DNA from: Limnephilus marmoratus
Taxonomy: Eukaryota; Arthropoda; Insecta; Trichoptera; Limnephilidae
NCBI GenBank assembly: GCA_917880885.1
Contig: OU862913.1
Span: forward strand, 29,583,286 to 29,647,285
DNA length: 64,000 nucleotides
Reading direction: 5' to 3'
Shown here: positions 1-12,498 of the stretch, one piece after another
Layout: every line of letters starts with the position of its first letter
Numbering within the stretch: position 1 is the stretch's first letter
The notes under the pieces: model-generated
Database searches by the model: none
What the model saw: the letters and a program-made list of their open reading frames with translations, nothing else
Told to the model about the DNA's origin: nothing
Program-made: the position numbers and the translations under genes

Positions 1-776
1 TGCTCAAAGAATAGCGAGATGGCTCGCTATTTTTCTATGGCCGGCCTGCTGGGCACGGCCAAGAATGCGAGAAATCTCGCTCTTGGCACAGAAGCGGTTA
101 ACCCTTCGAAAATAAGAAAATAATTTTCTGTCAAATTTTGCCTGTCAAGGTTTGCGCGCAAAATTCCTGGTTCTTCCCATGCATTTTAAATGTTCCTATT
201 TATTGTTTTTTTTTAATGCTTTTGCAAAAACAAAAATTGTTCTAAAATCTAGATAAAATAATCTTTCCGGTGTGTTTATTAGAAATCAAAATTTTTGTTT
301 CTAAATATTAAAATTTTAATATTGGAAATTTAAATTGGCTAAAAAATGCATGCCTGCGAATATTCGAATTAAAGTAATTAAAATAGAATAAACTTAAAAT
401 TTTAAATACAGATTCCTTTTCTAAATAAAATTTGTAATAAAACTGTCACCTCACTTTTTATCACTTTCATACAATTTTATTTTTAAATTAAATGTGTGAT
501 ACGTCACAAATTGGCGAAAAATTAAACCGTCACTTTTGATCGGGTTTGTAAAATATCTGAAAAACCTAGCTCATATAATTCTAAGACAATGAGAAGCATT
601 ATTTCATTCCGTTTCTAACATAAAAGAAATCACAAATATTCGCATGACAGGAAGAGAGATATCTAAATTTTAATAATGCACTGTCGCTCTGGGACAATCT
701 GGGTCTCCTGTTATTATAACGGCATATGATGTTTTGGGACAACTTGGGTCTCCTGTGATTAGACGGGTTAAAAGCA
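1..776. other. AT-rich intergenic DNA with two hairpins and a piggyBac-related fragment
   Basis: No coding region is recognised. Positions 10-31 form a perfect hairpin (9-bp stem AATAGCGAG, 4-base loop), and 58-86 form a second one with the same GCGAG core. The stretch from about 575 to 771 ends in GACGGGTTAA and matches, on the opposite strand, parts of the TTAA-flanked element at 11611-11919. A 20-base motif beginning GGGACAA is repeated near 695 and 736. A TTAA-CCC at 98-104 could be the other end of a piggyBac-type element, but the inner bases do not match, so I do not call one. Confidence 0.4.
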
Positions 777-1241
777 AAATCTGATTCTAAATAGACCTTT
801 TTACATTTTTTACATGGGAGCGCAAATTGCTCGCCACGTTATTAACATATTTGCGAAGTCCAAATACGGCAGAGTAAAGTTCGCCACTTTTCGCAGAGGA
901 ATATTTTGTTGCCGTATTTAGTTAAGACACTTTTACAAATGTTTCATAATTTACTTACCCCTGTAACCAGCGACGAGCACACTGGAGAACCGCCCACATT
1001 CATTATGATCGACATATTTTAGGGTGTAATGTATAGCACAAACTACCATTTTTGCCGTGTTATTTCGTAAAATGTACGATGAGAGCTCGACGCTGGTCCG
1101 GACAAGAATGATGACGTCACATTTTTTAGGTCCTGGCGAGGCTCTCGCTAGCCCGGCCGGTTCCAATGGAACCGGTATGGGGAGGGGGAAATAATACGCT
1201 TTTATCACTTAGGGCAGGTCTATATATATTCATATGTCTAT
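777..1241. mobile_element. hAT-type MITE, family A, left end missing
   Basis: Shares its body and right terminus (ending in ATTCATATGTCTATGG) with the complete copies at 45673-46409 and 61728-62321. The left TIR is absent, so this copy is truncated or overwritten on that side. It carries a perfect CRE-like octamer TGACGTCA at 1112-1119 and a 19-bp perfect palindrome at 1157-1175. The minus-strand ORF at 951-1208 is part of this repeat and is not a gene. Confidence 0.75.
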
Positions 1242-1254
1242 GGTCTGTATCTAT

Positions 1255-1372
1255 TTATCTTTAGCTGATGTAATAAGCCCTGATGAAGCTTGAGCTAAGC
1301 GAAACCTGGTTGGCTGTCAAATATTAATTCTAATAAAAAGTGGTGTTTTACAAAGTGTGTTTTTTCATTTAA
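1255..1372. repeat. Half copy of a palindromic MITE
   Basis: The sequence around GTGGTGTTTTACAAAG and the CCTGATGAAG/GAAACC motifs match one half of the complete TIR element at 17973-18176. No second arm is seen here. Confidence 0.5.
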
Positions 1373-1660
1373 TATATAATACTCTTTTCATGAGCTAAGT
1401 ATCGAAACCACGTTAGCAATGCATAAATCGGTGAACCGCCACACGCCTGTATACAAATGTAAAAAAAATGGGAACTTCATATTGCTCGGGTGGTCAAAAG
1501 AGCAAATTCAATTAACATACTTAATCATGAAACCTTCCTTGACTTAACACCAGACATTTATTGAGAAGAAATGGAACTTTTGCATCTTTTAACATCTCCA
1601 CCGACATAAATAGTTGTTTCTTGTGTTGAAGCCAAGTGTTATTTTTAATAATTTTGCATA
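1373..1660. other. Unassigned intergenic DNA
   Basis: AT-rich sequence in which I see no gene or repeat structure. Confidence 0.4.
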
Positions 1661-1664
1661 TTAA

Positions 1665-2374
1665 CCCATTGGCCACAAACCCCGACAGCCTGCCGGGTGT
1701 GCGACTCAGGTACTTAACCACAAACCCCGGCACGCTGACGGGCTAGAGTAGGTACGTCAAAAAACAGAAAACGAGCACAATAGTGACATTTTTTAATAAA
1801 ATTTTAAATGCCGAACACTCTGTAGATAATTAATCATTAATTTCATAGAATTGGCAATAATATGTTTCTTATGTTTTTTCCCTGTTATTTGTGTTCCAAG
1901 TTTTGTATGCAGCCAGCCGCCATTTAATTTCTTCGAAATTGCGAGTGGTTCTAGGCTTTTGGTAGTGACCCTGAACGTCCCTGATTGCTTTGAGGACTAT
2001 CATAGACAATTATTTTAATAGTTATTAGTATACATGTATATAAAAATCAAAAATTATTATTGTTCGATCTAAGAATCTTATGTTTTTTTGTAACTTTTTG
2101 AATAAAAATGTGGAAAAAAACAGACGAAAAAAAGGAAGGTTATATTTGTAACCTTATTTACACATATTTTAATATTTAAAAAAATATATTTTTTATGTTT
2201 TTCTTTACCTTAATCCAATATGTAAACAATTTTAAAGAAATTATTTAATTTGAATATACGGTTCAAAAGTAACAATAGATTTAGTACACCAATGCAGGTT
2301 TTCAATTTTTGGTACAAAATTAATTCAGTGGTGAAGGCCAACTTTTTAGCTCATTAATTCTGTGGCCAATGGGT
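1665..2374. mobile_element. piggyBac-type non-autonomous element
   Basis: Flanked on both sides by TTAA (1661-1664 and 2375-2378). The termini are inverted repeats starting CCCATTGGCCACA on the left and ending TGTGGCCAATGGG on the right. TTAA target sites followed by CCC are the hallmark of the piggyBac superfamily. The ~710-bp interior is AT-rich and has no transposase, so this is a MITE-like derivative. Confidence 0.85.
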
Positions 2375-2378
2375 TAAG

Positions 2379-2954
2379 CGTGCAGCGAAATTCAGCAACT
2401 CTACCAGTATTTGCACGTCGTTTAACTAGACATAATAAATTCACTTTTTACTAGTTGTCGTAAATATTGAAGGCTGGTAAACGGTGTAAATATTGTCTTC
2501 TTTCTTACAAAGAAATCAAAGCCGACAACTCATCTTACAAAGAAATAAATAACGGAGAACTTACCGATTTCCATAGCGAAAACTTAAAGATTAAAATATT
2601 ACGACGTTTGCTAAATAATTATTGAAGAAATCGGCGAGAGTTTTAAAAACCTTGCGTCAGTTGCATAAATAAACTGTCAGTTCAGATTTGGATTTGATAT
2701 TTAAAAAATCAAACGTTTTCAGTGTTGCCAATGTCATAGAGATTTTTCGTAATAAAGTACTATTTTTAATTAAGTTATTTAAGGAAAGCGCATATTTTTT
2801 TGATTTTTGTTTCACAACTTGTTTCTCAAATTGTACGAACTGGTTCGGTTATAGAATGTCAACAATCAAAGATTCTTTTTGAGAAACCGGTTATATTCCT
2901 TCAGAAAATCATCAGCCGTTATATTTATTTTAAATTTATTGAGTAGTAAATACT
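2379..2954. other. Unassigned AT-rich DNA
   Basis: A 64-codon ORF at 2688-2882 has no recognisable domain and ordinary AT-rich composition; I treat it as chance. No other structure is seen. Confidence 0.4.
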
Positions 2955-3215
2955 TTCAGTTACGTCCTGGTGAAAGACCACCATTCGCAAACGAAACGTT
3001 AGTTGAAATGTATTTAGCCGTTTTTTGGTGACCAAATCTGAATACTTCCCAATTTTTATCTTCCCCCATTTCCTTTCCTTCTACACTCGCTTCAGCCTCA
3101 CAACATATTCCATCCATATTATATACATCCATAAAATATTTCATTAGTTGTGGATGCAATAGTACCATTGGCTCCGGAAATTTGGTACTCTTGTGCGGTA
3201 TTCACATAAATAAAT
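2955..3215 (+). repeat. SINE body, diverged copy
   Basis: Matches the body of the SINE family seen in full at 34700-35090 and 48481-48897: the GGTGAAAGACCACCATTC block, the GAAACGTT block, the pyrimidine-rich middle and the tail with GCGGTATTCAC. The tRNA-like head is missing. Confidence 0.7.
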
Positions 3216-4344
3216 CTCTTCGACCCTACCGCTGTAACCAGAATAATAATATAGAGGTTTTATTTACCATAAATTGTTTTTTAGAATAATTTTTATACGA
3301 GTAATTTAAAAACACCATTCTACAAAGCTCAAACCCTACCAGTAGGAGTAAATTCGATTTTTTTAATGTTTTTTACAAACACGGAATTTTGCAATATTGC
3401 AACATCTTTGATGAAGTCAAAATGCGCACCGTCGTCGTCTCCGTGAGGCGTGAATAGAATAGCACTTCTGGCGGCATGAATTATAACTATAAAAGTTTAC
3501 AAAGGAAAAACGGTTAAATTTATCTTTTACATACAATGCTTGTTTATGTTACTCCGCTCCGCTAGGTCAATTTATCAATATTCACGATCTTTCAAAAGAT
3601 TAGCATCTTTCCATTGAAATAATGATGATTCCTCAACGTTCGGATATAATCGTATTATTTTAATAATTTATGAATGATTACATAATTACATACTCATTTT
3701 GTTATGAATACCAACTATCAAAATACAAAACGATTATTTTTACCTACGTATGCATATTAGGGTGGGCTGTAGAACCTTTTTAGGTATTACTGGTAACATA
3801 ATTAATTTTACATAAGTATTAATTTTGATCATCTACTCCAGCAGAGATCAATGTTTCCAGTTCAATAATTCTATTATTTACGAACGAAACTACATTTAAC
3901 TGTTAGCAGTAACTAACCATCATGCCTGCGGGGGCTTGATTAATTCACATTCATAAATCGCTTCGTTCATACTCTAATTACTGTTAGTTTAACTCTCACC
4001 ATACTAGCTGAAGTCCCCGGCATTGCTCGGGCTTGACGCAGAGTTTTTTCTAAATCTGTGGCCTTTCTCTTGTTTTGAAGATCAAGCGTGCAAAATTTCA
4101 CAAATTTCGGAAAAAAAACTTTGGATTTGTATACAAATCAAATCTACGCCGGCCGCCCGTCACCGATACTCTTCTTTATATAAATAGACAGAATTAATAT
4201 GTAAAGTAAATGAATCAATAAGCATGCTTACTAAATTCAAAATATAATATTGAAATTCAAGTTTTCATTTCAAATTTTATTTTCAAGTTTTTTAACTATA
4301 ATAATTAATACCTACGTCTTTTAAAACTTTTATTTTTGGTTGAT
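3216..4344. other. Unassigned AT-rich DNA
   Basis: No gene recognised. The segment around 4005-4110 (CCCCGGCATTGCTCGGGC) looks like degraded repeat sequence but could not be assigned. Confidence 0.35.
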
Positions 4345-4425
4345 TTGAAGATTGAACCTTCCTCCCCAGGGACTGGAGTCAACAACGCTAACTACTGAGC
4401 CAAATCCAAATTGGACAGGACCGAC
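4345..4425 (-). repeat. tRNA-like SINE head (minus strand)
   Basis: Read on the minus strand this contains TGGCTCAGTAGTTAGC, resembling a tRNA D-arm/A box, and GGTTCAATC, resembling a B box, at about tRNA spacing. No full cloverleaf closes, so it is called a SINE or tRNA-derived fragment and not a tRNA gene. Confidence 0.4.
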
Positions 4426-7370
4426 ATTTATTTCTTATAGTAACTGCTGAAATGTCATTTCAAAAGTTGATAGAATGCATTGCCATTGACAACGAGTACA
4501 TTTGACGAGTTTCAGCTCGATCGGATGTCGGGGTGTGGATTAATTTTTACTTCATTGATACATTCATTCAAGAAAACAAAATCGAAATTCAAGATGTATT
4601 TAATAAAAAAAATCCGTTGACGGCCGGCACCAATATATGTAGGTACATGTAATTATGGTGCGACGGAAGGAAAATCCTAATTCCGCTAGCCAAAATCAGA
4701 CAAATAATTTGTTTTTAACAAGTAACAAAAGTAATAGGTATATGTCATTCCTCGGATGAATTAATGACACCCACCTTAAAATTGAAGAAAAAAAAACAGT
4801 TTTCCAGCGCCTGATTTGATTCGGAACAGTGCTTCGATTTTAAATTCTTAGGAAACACCATCCCTACAATAAATGTATTCCCAAGTGTTATAATATGTAG
4901 GTAAGTACCTAATAAAAAATACACTGCTTGTTTGGAGTATAAAAAAACATTTGTGATGTCCGACATTTAAAAAAATTCGAATTCAACCTGACATTTTTTA
5001 TGAATCATGAAGTTCGAAACAATGAGGCATATTCATTGACGTATGAAATTTCTGACATTATTTTATTTTTTGAATATGATTATCTTACTAAATTTTAAAA
5101 TTTAAATTAAGAGATAATCTATAAAAATTAAACTTAAAAAATAGAAGGGCATATTCGATCGAAAAAAGAACGAAGTGTTTCTTTCATTTATATACCTACC
5201 TAACATCTAATAATAATATGCTTACTGCGAACTGATAATAACGGTATATTTTGTAATCACTTCTTCATATTATATAATAATATTTGGTTCGTGCACAAAA
5301 GAAAACATGAATGAACCGGGATCCGATAATATATGTAAATAAACGTGAAGTTATGCACAAGACTAGGTACCTACCGTAAACAAAAAGGGAGGTTATAAAG
5401 TTATAACGGAACGGCAGAATATGGGCAGAACAATGTCGCATTATCATAATATTATAACATCCAGCGATTGTTTCCCCACAACAAAGATTTCTGAAACGAA
5501 AGAAATGTACTTAAAAGCAAAAAAATACTGTGTATACTCAGCTAAGTATAACTTGCAAATATGACGTTTTGACACGAATGCTATTCCGCCCCCGCGGACT
5601 AAAAATGGCTAAATATAACTAAAAACACGAAAAGTATACAATCTTAAGAATTAAACATGCCTTCTTTTATTTCAGAAATAAATATAAAAAACTTATTTCA
5701 ACGTGTTTACGACATATTTATTACTTTTACAACAATAACAATATTTGTATTTGTAAACAGCTGGTGCGGCGCCGCCATCTTGAAAATGTAGGTTAGGTTA
5801 TGTTTTGGTTCTGTCAACTGTCAAAACAATTCATAATAATATATTCACCGTTATTTGAACCAGTTTTCAATAAAGTCGTATAATATATAAACATTGTTAT
5901 ACACTTTCACTGCCGACACCGCGTCGTTAATATAAATATTGTAAAATAAATTAATCTCAAATAAAATTGTTTTTATTATTCAATTAAAACCAGACCCGCG
6001 TAAATTAAAAGCTGAAGCTTAGGTATAAACGAAACCGGTTAGCATTTTTTCAATTAATTTAGTGGCATCATTTAAGTATTAACGTTATAACGCCACATCA
6101 AAAGGTGATAGTATTTCCGAAAAATACCCACAAAAAAAGTAGGTCACAAATTATGTTTTGCAAAATAATTAAAAAAATAATAATAATTAATAACTAATAT
6201 ATCAATAAATTAACATTATAACAATACTATAATTTATAAATTGCAAAAAACGGTAATTGGAACATTGACCCCATTTTACACCTGTGGATTGTATTTGCCC
6301 CTTACACAAACTAATTCTGTTATTAATAATTGATTCTAGGCCATAATACAACGTACTAATTTATCATCATGCCATTTCTCTGCAGGGTTAGGAAGAGAGG
6401 ATAGACCGCCACACAACTATGAATACATTTACATAAATGACCCAATTCTTGTAATAACATTATTTGGCTGATTTACATAATGCCGTTTTTGTGAAAAATC
6501 ACCCCAAAGGGCAATAATTTCGATTCACTAAGATAAATAAATAAAAATCAATAAATATTACGTTCATTAAATTTACAATAACCATAATATTGAAATAGAA
6601 ACAAACAATTATTGGTTTAAAATTTGACTTGTATGTATTTGCCCCATATACCATAACTAACCCTACTTGACCCTACCCTACTATTCCTATTCTAATATTA
6701 TTATTATTCGTTATTGTTTGTTTACATAATTTTTATCGATTTTTATTATAAGAAAAACGTTTGGTCTTGTATTAAAATTGTAATTATTATGTCTAAGGAA
6801 ATAATCAACTCAATTTTAATTTAATTACGATTAATTTTATTCATATTTTTTCAAGTAACTTTAACTACCTACGTTTTGCAAAAAAAAAAAAAAAAACAAA
6901 CCCTTGAGGAAATGAGGAATAGCTATGCGTTTTCTACTACGAACAGTGAGAACACTGAGAACACATCAAAAGCTTAGAGCGTTTAAAAAGTATTGTGTAT
7001 CTCTTTATCTACTGAATTTAGTACGGGTGTAACGGGAACGGAAGATATTTTGGGTATGGCAAGCTGCTAAAAACAGCATTGTGACTTGTTCTGGCGTACG
7101 TGAGAAGTGAGAAGTCGGCGGCCATTACGTATTTTATTAAAAATCCAATATTTCGCGCTGCATGTGCAGTTTTCTAAACGAATTGTTAACAGTATTGTGA
7201 TTTTGTGGTCAAATAACATTTAAAATTCAACGCTGGGTCCGTAACACAGCGATTACTCGTTAAATTTGTATGTTTTCCTCGCGTGGACATCCGCAGCAGT
7301 TCGCTGAAGTTTGTTGTGCCAGTGATGTAATATTTTGACATTTGCGCGTAAATAACACGCCGAAATAATC
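4426..7370. other. Intergenic region upstream of KDM4
   Basis: AT-rich and gene-poor. A GCCGCCATCTTG motif near 5772, matching the YY1/PHO consensus often found at metazoan promoters, is followed by GTAGGTTAGGTTATG; this may mark an unannotated transcription start. Positions 6370-6420 resemble the 3' tail of the LINE fragment ending near 17900 (opposite orientation). The last ~300 bases before 7371 include GCGGCCAT near 7118 and are the likely 5' UTR or promoter of KDM4. No TATA box stands out. Confidence 0.4.
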
Positions 7371-10208
7371 ATGTCTCGTGAAATTATCGACGGGGAGTCC
7401 AACCACAGCGGCCCGGGACACAAAATCCAAACTTTCCGCCCCACCTGGGATGAGTTCAAAGACTTCAACAAATACATCCAGTACATGGAGTCGCAGGGCG
7501 CACACAAAGCGGGCCTCGCAAAGATCATCCCTCCTCCAGAATGGGTCACGAGAAAGTCGGGATACAATCTGGACGACCTGGATATAACCATCCCGTCCCC
7601 GATCTGCCAAGTTGTCACGGGAAAACAGGGACTATATCATCAGATAAACATCCAAAAGAAAGCCATGACCGTCAAACAGTTCGCCACTATGGCCAACTCG
7701 GCCAAGTACTGCACTCCCAAACACACCAGCTGGGACGATCTGGAACGAAAATACTGGAAGAATGTGACCTACGTGGCTCCTATTTACGGTGCCGATGTCA
7801 ACGGCAGCATCACAGACCCCGACGTCAACGAGTGGAACATTAACCGTCTCGGCACAATCTTAGATTATGTCAATCAAGACTACGGCATCGAAATCGACGG
7901 AGTCAATACCGCCTATTTATACTTCGGCATGTGGAAGACAACCTTCGCTTGGCACACCGAAGACATGGATCTTTACTCCATTAATTACCTCCATTTTGGC
8001 GAGCCTAAAACGTGGTATGCAATCCCGCCTGAGCACGGGAAACGCTTTGAAAGAATTGCATCAGGATTCTTCCCCACGTCGGCGAACACTTGCCAGGCGT
8101 TCCTCCGTCACAAGATGACGTTGATAAGTCCGCAGATCCTGCGTCAGTACTCAGTGCCGTTCAGCAAGATGACGCAGACTGCCGGACAGATAATTGTGAC
8201 ATTCCCATTTGGCTACCACGCCGGTTTCAACCACGGATTCAACTGCGCGGAATCCACAAACTTCGCTGCCCCGCGGTGGATAGAATACGGCAAGCGGGCA
8301 GTACAATGTACCTGCAGTACTGACATGGTGAAGATCTCTATGGATACCTTCGTTAAACGCTTTCAACCGGAGCGCTACGATCTCTGGTTGAAAGGACAGG
8401 ATATGGGTTGCCACCCGGAACAGCCGGAAAAGGTTGCAGCCGCTCCGCACCCCACCGGACAAGACATCTTATGTAATAAAAACAACCCTGAACTCCCGCA
8501 GTCTTTCGTAGATGCGGAGCAAAGAATTAAAGAAAAGAAGAGGCATCCTCTACATGTGAAGAGAGCAATGGCAAGAGGAATGGCGAGTGGAGCTATCGGA
8601 GTACATCTCGGCAACGAAGACATTCAAGACGAGCTTGCCATGAAGGAAGGTGATCTGGACTTGCTGGGCAGCAAACCAAGGGTGCCGACCTCTTTAAAAG
8701 GCATGACAGATGACTACGGAGATGATGTAGATCAAATGGAAGCCCTGGAAGACATTTGGCTGAAAGGCGGAGAGATCGGACCCGAGGACATGCTCCACAA
8801 AGACGCTGGTCAGTTGGACGATTCTGATTACGAACGTAAAGGACGCAAGAAGAAGGTAAAGAAAGAACCCAAACCCAAAAAACCAGTCGAAACTAAAGGC
8901 AAAGCAAAATGCAAAAAGTTGAGCCCTTCGCAAATCAAAGAGATCGACGAAGTCTTAAATGCCTGGGACGATTTGCCCAAACTGTCCGACAACTCTGACA
9001 GAGAGACACCTAAACCGCTCAAACTAGAAAGTGGAGACGTCGATCCGGACGAAACAGTAGGAGCCAAAGTTAAATGCAAGAAGAAACGTAAATTACAGAC
9101 CGATCCAGCGGCGCAAAAGACCCCGAAAAAAAAAACTCCGCAAAAACTTGCCACAGACGATAATCTAGCAAAAGAAGCCGTTAAAACCATCCAAGGCTTG
9201 GCTACTAGCGAAGGCGTCACCATCAAGAAGAAGATTTGCAGTAAGAAGAAGAGGAAGCAGGAGGCTGCGATTCTAGCGTTGAATAATATCGTAGTGAAGA
9301 CAGAAAGTGAACCTGAAAAAAGTGATATAATCGTTAAAAGACAATACGGGAAGTCGGAAACCATCGTTAAAAAAGAACCGAAATACTCAGCCATCATCAA
9401 AAAAGAACCGTCGCCTAATTTCAAGCCGATTCGGGCCATCAAATATCCGCCGGAAAACATGGATCTGAAGCCCGGTAAGGTTGTTGTCGATGTTCCCATC
9501 GAACCCGTGGATAATGATAACGTTAAGAAGACTGCAGCAGAGACTCTAACGAAGTCGGCGTATCAAGACGAGTTCTTCAAGTTCATGAAGCATAAGCCGA
9601 AGATACCCAATGAAAGCAGTGTGGTAGAGCCGTGCTCTCCGAAGCAAAAATCACAGAGAAAAGCTCGAACCCCAAAGAAGCTGCCTTCGATGCCTCAGAA
9701 CAACGATTCGAAAGTTTCCGTGGAACCAGCCCATAACATTGCGCCGCTCAGGTTGAGCGACAACAGAATCCAGTTTCCGTTGGCTACTCCTCAAGGTATA
9801 AGAGAGCCGATGTATTCCACACTCCCTCCGCACTCTCTGGAATACTTTCACAAGCAGTACATCCCATCCGAATACCGCGTGAACCAAATGGACCCAGCAT
9901 ACTTCTCCCAGGGTGTTAATCAGCCGGTTCATCCGTCCATGCCGGCCAACGAACATCGTACAGACGCGCAGAGCGTAACGGACTGGGTGAACAGCTTCAC
10001 CAAAGCTGAATACAACCAGCAGTACAGCAATCAGTACGCACAGATTCAGATGCGTAATCAGGTGCAGCAGGTTGTTGATTTTGATCTCCCGAACGAGGCG
10101 CGCTGGTTCCAGCAGTACGTTCAGCGAACCAGCGGAAGCCAGTCGACTTCGCATTCGCCCGGCGAACGAGCGCCGCCCAACAACTCGAATCCACAACAGT
10201 GGCCCTAG
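7371..10208 (+). CDS. KDM4: KDM4-type JmjN/JmjC histone lysine demethylase
   Basis: A 945-residue, uninterrupted reading frame. The family uses Fe(II), 2-oxoglutarate and O2 to remove methyl groups from histone H3 lysines (classically K9 and K36) in the nucleus. JmjN lies at about residues 17-58 ([12 protein letters not shown]), JmjC at about 148-315. By alignment from memory with human KDM4A, the metal ligands are H195, E197 and H283, the cosubstrate tyrosine is Y139 (PIYGADVNG), and the zinc site is C241, H247, C313 and C315; all are present. Residues ~350-945 are lysine/proline/serine-rich with basic clusters that could be nuclear localisation signals, then a glutamine-rich end. No PHD or Tudor domain is seen, as in the short fly enzymes. 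The start was chosen because it begins the JmjN segment and has an acceptable context (AATCATGTC). The lack of introns is notable; a 5' UTR intron cannot be excluded. Opposite-strand ORFs are shadows. Confidence 0.97.
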   Translation: MSREIIDGESNHSGPGHKIQTFRPTWDEFKDFNKYIQYMESQGAHKAGLAKIIPPPEWVTRKSGYNLDDLDITIPSPICQVVTGKQGLYHQINIQKKAMTVKQFATMANSAKYCTPKHTSWDDLERKYWKNVTYVAPIYGADVNGSITDPDVNEWNINRLGTILDYVNQDYGIEIDGVNTAYLYFGMWKTTFAWHTEDMDLYSINYLHFGEPKTWYAIPPEHGKRFERIASGFFPTSANTCQAFLRHKMTLISPQILRQYSVPFSKMTQTAGQIIVTFPFGYHAGFNHGFNCAESTNFAAPRWIEYGKRAVQCTCSTDMVKISMDTFVKRFQPERYDLWLKGQDMGCHPEQPEKVAAAPHPTGQDILCNKNNPELPQSFVDAEQRIKEKKRHPLHVKRAMARGMASGAIGVHLGNEDIQDELAMKEGDLDLLGSKPRVPTSLKGMTDDYGDDVDQMEALEDIWLKGGEIGPEDMLHKDAGQLDDSDYERKGRKKKVKKEPKPKKPVETKGKAKCKKLSPSQIKEIDEVLNAWDDLPKLSDNSDRETPKPLKLESGDVDPDETVGAKVKCKKKRKLQTDPAAQKTPKKKTPQKLATDDNLAKEAVKTIQGLATSEGVTIKKKICSKKKRKQEAAILALNNIVVKTESEPEKSDIIVKRQYGKSETIVKKEPKYSAIIKKEPSPNFKPIRAIKYPPENMDLKPGKVVVDVPIEPVDNDNVKKTAAETLTKSAYQDEFFKFMKHKPKIPNESSVVEPCSPKQKSQRKARTPKKLPSMPQNNDSKVSVEPAHNIAPLRLSDNRIQFPLATPQGIREPMYSTLPPHSLEYFHKQYIPSEYRVNQMDPAYFSQGVNQPVHPSMPANEHRTDAQSVTDWVNSFTKAEYNQQYSNQYAQIQMRNQVQQVVDFDLPNEARWFQQYVQRTSGSQSTSHSPGERAPPNNSNPQQWP

Positions 10209-11018
10209 AATAGTTAAAAGAAATAACTCAAAACGAGTATTTCATTCGTGAAATGGTAAAAAAATAGAACTTGAATTAGTATTTTGTGCATGAAATGGTA
10301 ATAAAACATCTCGAATTAGTATTTCGTGCGTGAAATGGTGAAAATGAAGAACTTGAATTAGTATTTCATGTGTAAAACTTTAATAATGCGAAAGTTCAAA
10401 GTGATGTTTTTCATGCAATTGATCTATTTATTTGATAATGTGTTTTATTATCTTGTATGTTTTTTTGTATATAAGTCTTCACTTTCATACAGCCCCTCGT
10501 ATCTGATTGTATCATTTGTGATACATCTAAAAAAGAAGATTCCAACGTACAATAATTTATCTGAAACTTATTTTTAAATGCTATGTTTTAACATTTTACC
10601 TTTTTGACATCATTTGAATTTTAGGATTAGAGCTGTGTTTCGCTTTTATTTCTTGAGCCAAATGTTATGGTTCACCGGAATTTCAATGAAAGATGCTCCA
10701 ATGAATTGGCATTATTCGGAATTTAAAATTTCTCTAAATTATTGTAAACAGTTTTAAATTTCATAACAAGGCGATCGTGCCACGTAAAATTTCCACAGCA
10801 TTTCGTAAATGAGTGTTTTATGGTAATTAGTAATTAGTGCGTACTTTTCATGAGTTCGCGATTTGTGTACGTTATATTCCATAAGTTAGAACGAAGCGCG
10901 GGTCGGAGAGGCTCTGGTATTGACATGAAGTGATTGTATTGCAATTAGAATTATAATTTTACTTACTATTTACTTACTGTATTTGAAGAGATTTGAGACT
11001 TTTTCCTAAGTTAATAAA
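10209..11018 (+). promoter_or_regulatory. KDM4 3' UTR with candidate poly(A) signals
   Basis: AATAAA occurs at about 10300-10305 and at 11013-11018; the latter is followed within 20 bases by a TGTGTTTCAGGTTT stretch, a typical downstream element. The 3' end is therefore inferred to lie near 11030. Confidence 0.5.
10232..10385 (+). repeat. Tandem repeat in KDM4 3' UTR (~42-bp unit, about 3.5 copies)
   Basis: Successive copies share the core GAATTAGTATTTCGTGCGTG followed by AAATGGT. Copies start near 10232, 10273, 10313 and 10355. Divergence is a few bases per copy; the last is partial. Confidence 0.8.
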
Positions 11019-11359
11019 ACAAATTATGTGTTTCAGGTTTATATTTCCATTTGTGTACAATTTTAAATCAACCGATATTAGTGTGTTGCGGGCGTGTTTG
11101 TGTGACCAAAATAAGCTCAATTTGATGCTACTCCTGATGAAATTGATCAAACAGTGACATTGTCCTGTTTGGGGCCTAGGAGACGAAAGGTCTTAAGCAA
11201 ATTGGCGATTTTAGTTTTATTTCACGTGTAAAAGGTACGACAGATCACGTTTTAAGGTGTTTTCTGTGAACTATAACAAAAAAGGGATAAAATTTAAATA
11301 TTTTATGTATGTATAATCTGCTACTGATAGCTCCATTCTAACCTCTCTTTCTGCTTTTC
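11019..11359. other. Unassigned DNA downstream of KDM4
   Basis: No gene, repeat or RNA structure recognised. Confidence 0.35.
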
Positions 11360-11565
11360 AGAGTGCTACCACTCTCAGTATCACCCTGTTGAAAGACCGT
11401 CATTCATAATCGAAACATTGCGTGAAATGGCTTTAGCTGTGCTTTGTGACCAGATCTGAATTACCAGACACTTTCTGAACACCCTCTTGTTGCATTTCGC
11501 TCCCCGCTACTTTCAGTGGCTTTGGGCAGTTGGGATTCTGGGACTCTCGTGCATTATTCATTGAG
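11360..11565 (+). repeat. SINE body, diverged copy
   Basis: Contains the family blocks CTCAGTATCACCCTG, GAAAGACC, TCATAATCGAAACATTG and GTGACCAGATCTGAAT, in the same order as the full copies at 34700 and 48481. The head is absent. Confidence 0.7.
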
Positions 11566-11610
11566 AAAGAGGGAGAGGTTACAATAAACCTATCATCGGT
11601 ATGTCTTTAA

Positions 11611-11919
11611 CCCGTCTGCTTGTTTTAGGAATAAATATATCCCAAAACACGTAATCGCGTTATACTTTCATAAGACCAAAAACTTCCCGAGCGACCTTAC
11701 ATTTTAAAAGCTATATATCTCTCTTCCTCTCATGCAAACATATGTATTTTTTTTTAAAAAGAAAGAGAATGAAATAATGCTTCTTATTGTCTTTGAAATA
11801 TGAAAGCTATCTTGCATAGATATTTTACATCGAGATCCAAAGTGACAGTTTCAGAATTTACGTGTGAAATCGAAACTTCCGGATTGTGAGGTGCGAATAT
11901 ATTGAACCAAGCAGACGGG
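11611..11919. mobile_element. piggyBac-type MITE
   Basis: Flanked by TTAA at 11607-11610 and 11920-11923. Terminal inverted repeats are CCCGTCTGCTTG on the left and CAAGCAGACGGG on the right. The 309-bp interior is non-coding and contains sequence shared, in inverse orientation, with about 575-771. Confidence 0.88.
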
Positions 11920-12129
11920 TTAATTCTTATTATAAGAAATTAAAAAAAAATATATTATTAATGTTATTTCAAGTTCTGCAAGTATTTCAGTCAATTTTTG
12001 AAAATGGCCCTTTTAGCCGAATCAGCTGTAACAAAAATATAAACGAAAATACTTGCAGAAAACTCGATAATAACATTACTAAATTTAAAAAAAATTAAAT
12101 GGAGTTCCACAATTAAATTAATAATTCAT

Positions 12130-12498
12130 GGTAATTGTTCGGAACGAATGTCAACGGTTAATACGCACTTTTTTTGATAAAACTTTAAGATTCTTCTTAA
12201 TTACCATAAAAGACAACTATTTGCATTGGGGGAGGTTGAAAATGTTACATTTTTAATTTTATTTACGTAAATTGAAAATTTGCTTTCAAACTGTCAAATC
12301 ACTCTGTTTGCAGTTCGGAACAAACGTCAACGGACTTTTTTTGATAAAACTTTTAAAATTAAGATAATATACACAAGCCCGCTACACAAACCCTGCTTTG
12401 CCAGACAAACCATTCAAAAATGTAGGCTGTTTTTTAAAGTAAAGATAACATACACAATCCCATTACATAACCGTTGATGTTTGTTCCGAATATTTACC
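12130..12498. mobile_element. hAT-type MITE, family B
   Basis: Termini GGTAATTGTTCGGAAC and GTTCCGAATATTTACC are inverted repeats, and the 8-bp sequence TAATTCAT flanks both sides (12122-12129 and 12499-12506). An internal TTCGGAAC repeat sits at about 12316. The same element, inverted, interrupts a LINE at 63155-63533. Eight-base duplications point to the hAT superfamily. Confidence 0.88.

Noticed and set aside
98..771. A complete piggyBac element between TTAA sites at 98 and 768
   Set aside because: Only the CCC next to the TTAA is shared; the inner terminal bases do not match.
8828..9499. Minus-strand 223-codon ORF within KDM4
   Set aside because: Antisense shadow of the lysine-rich KDM4 region; no domain or splice signals.
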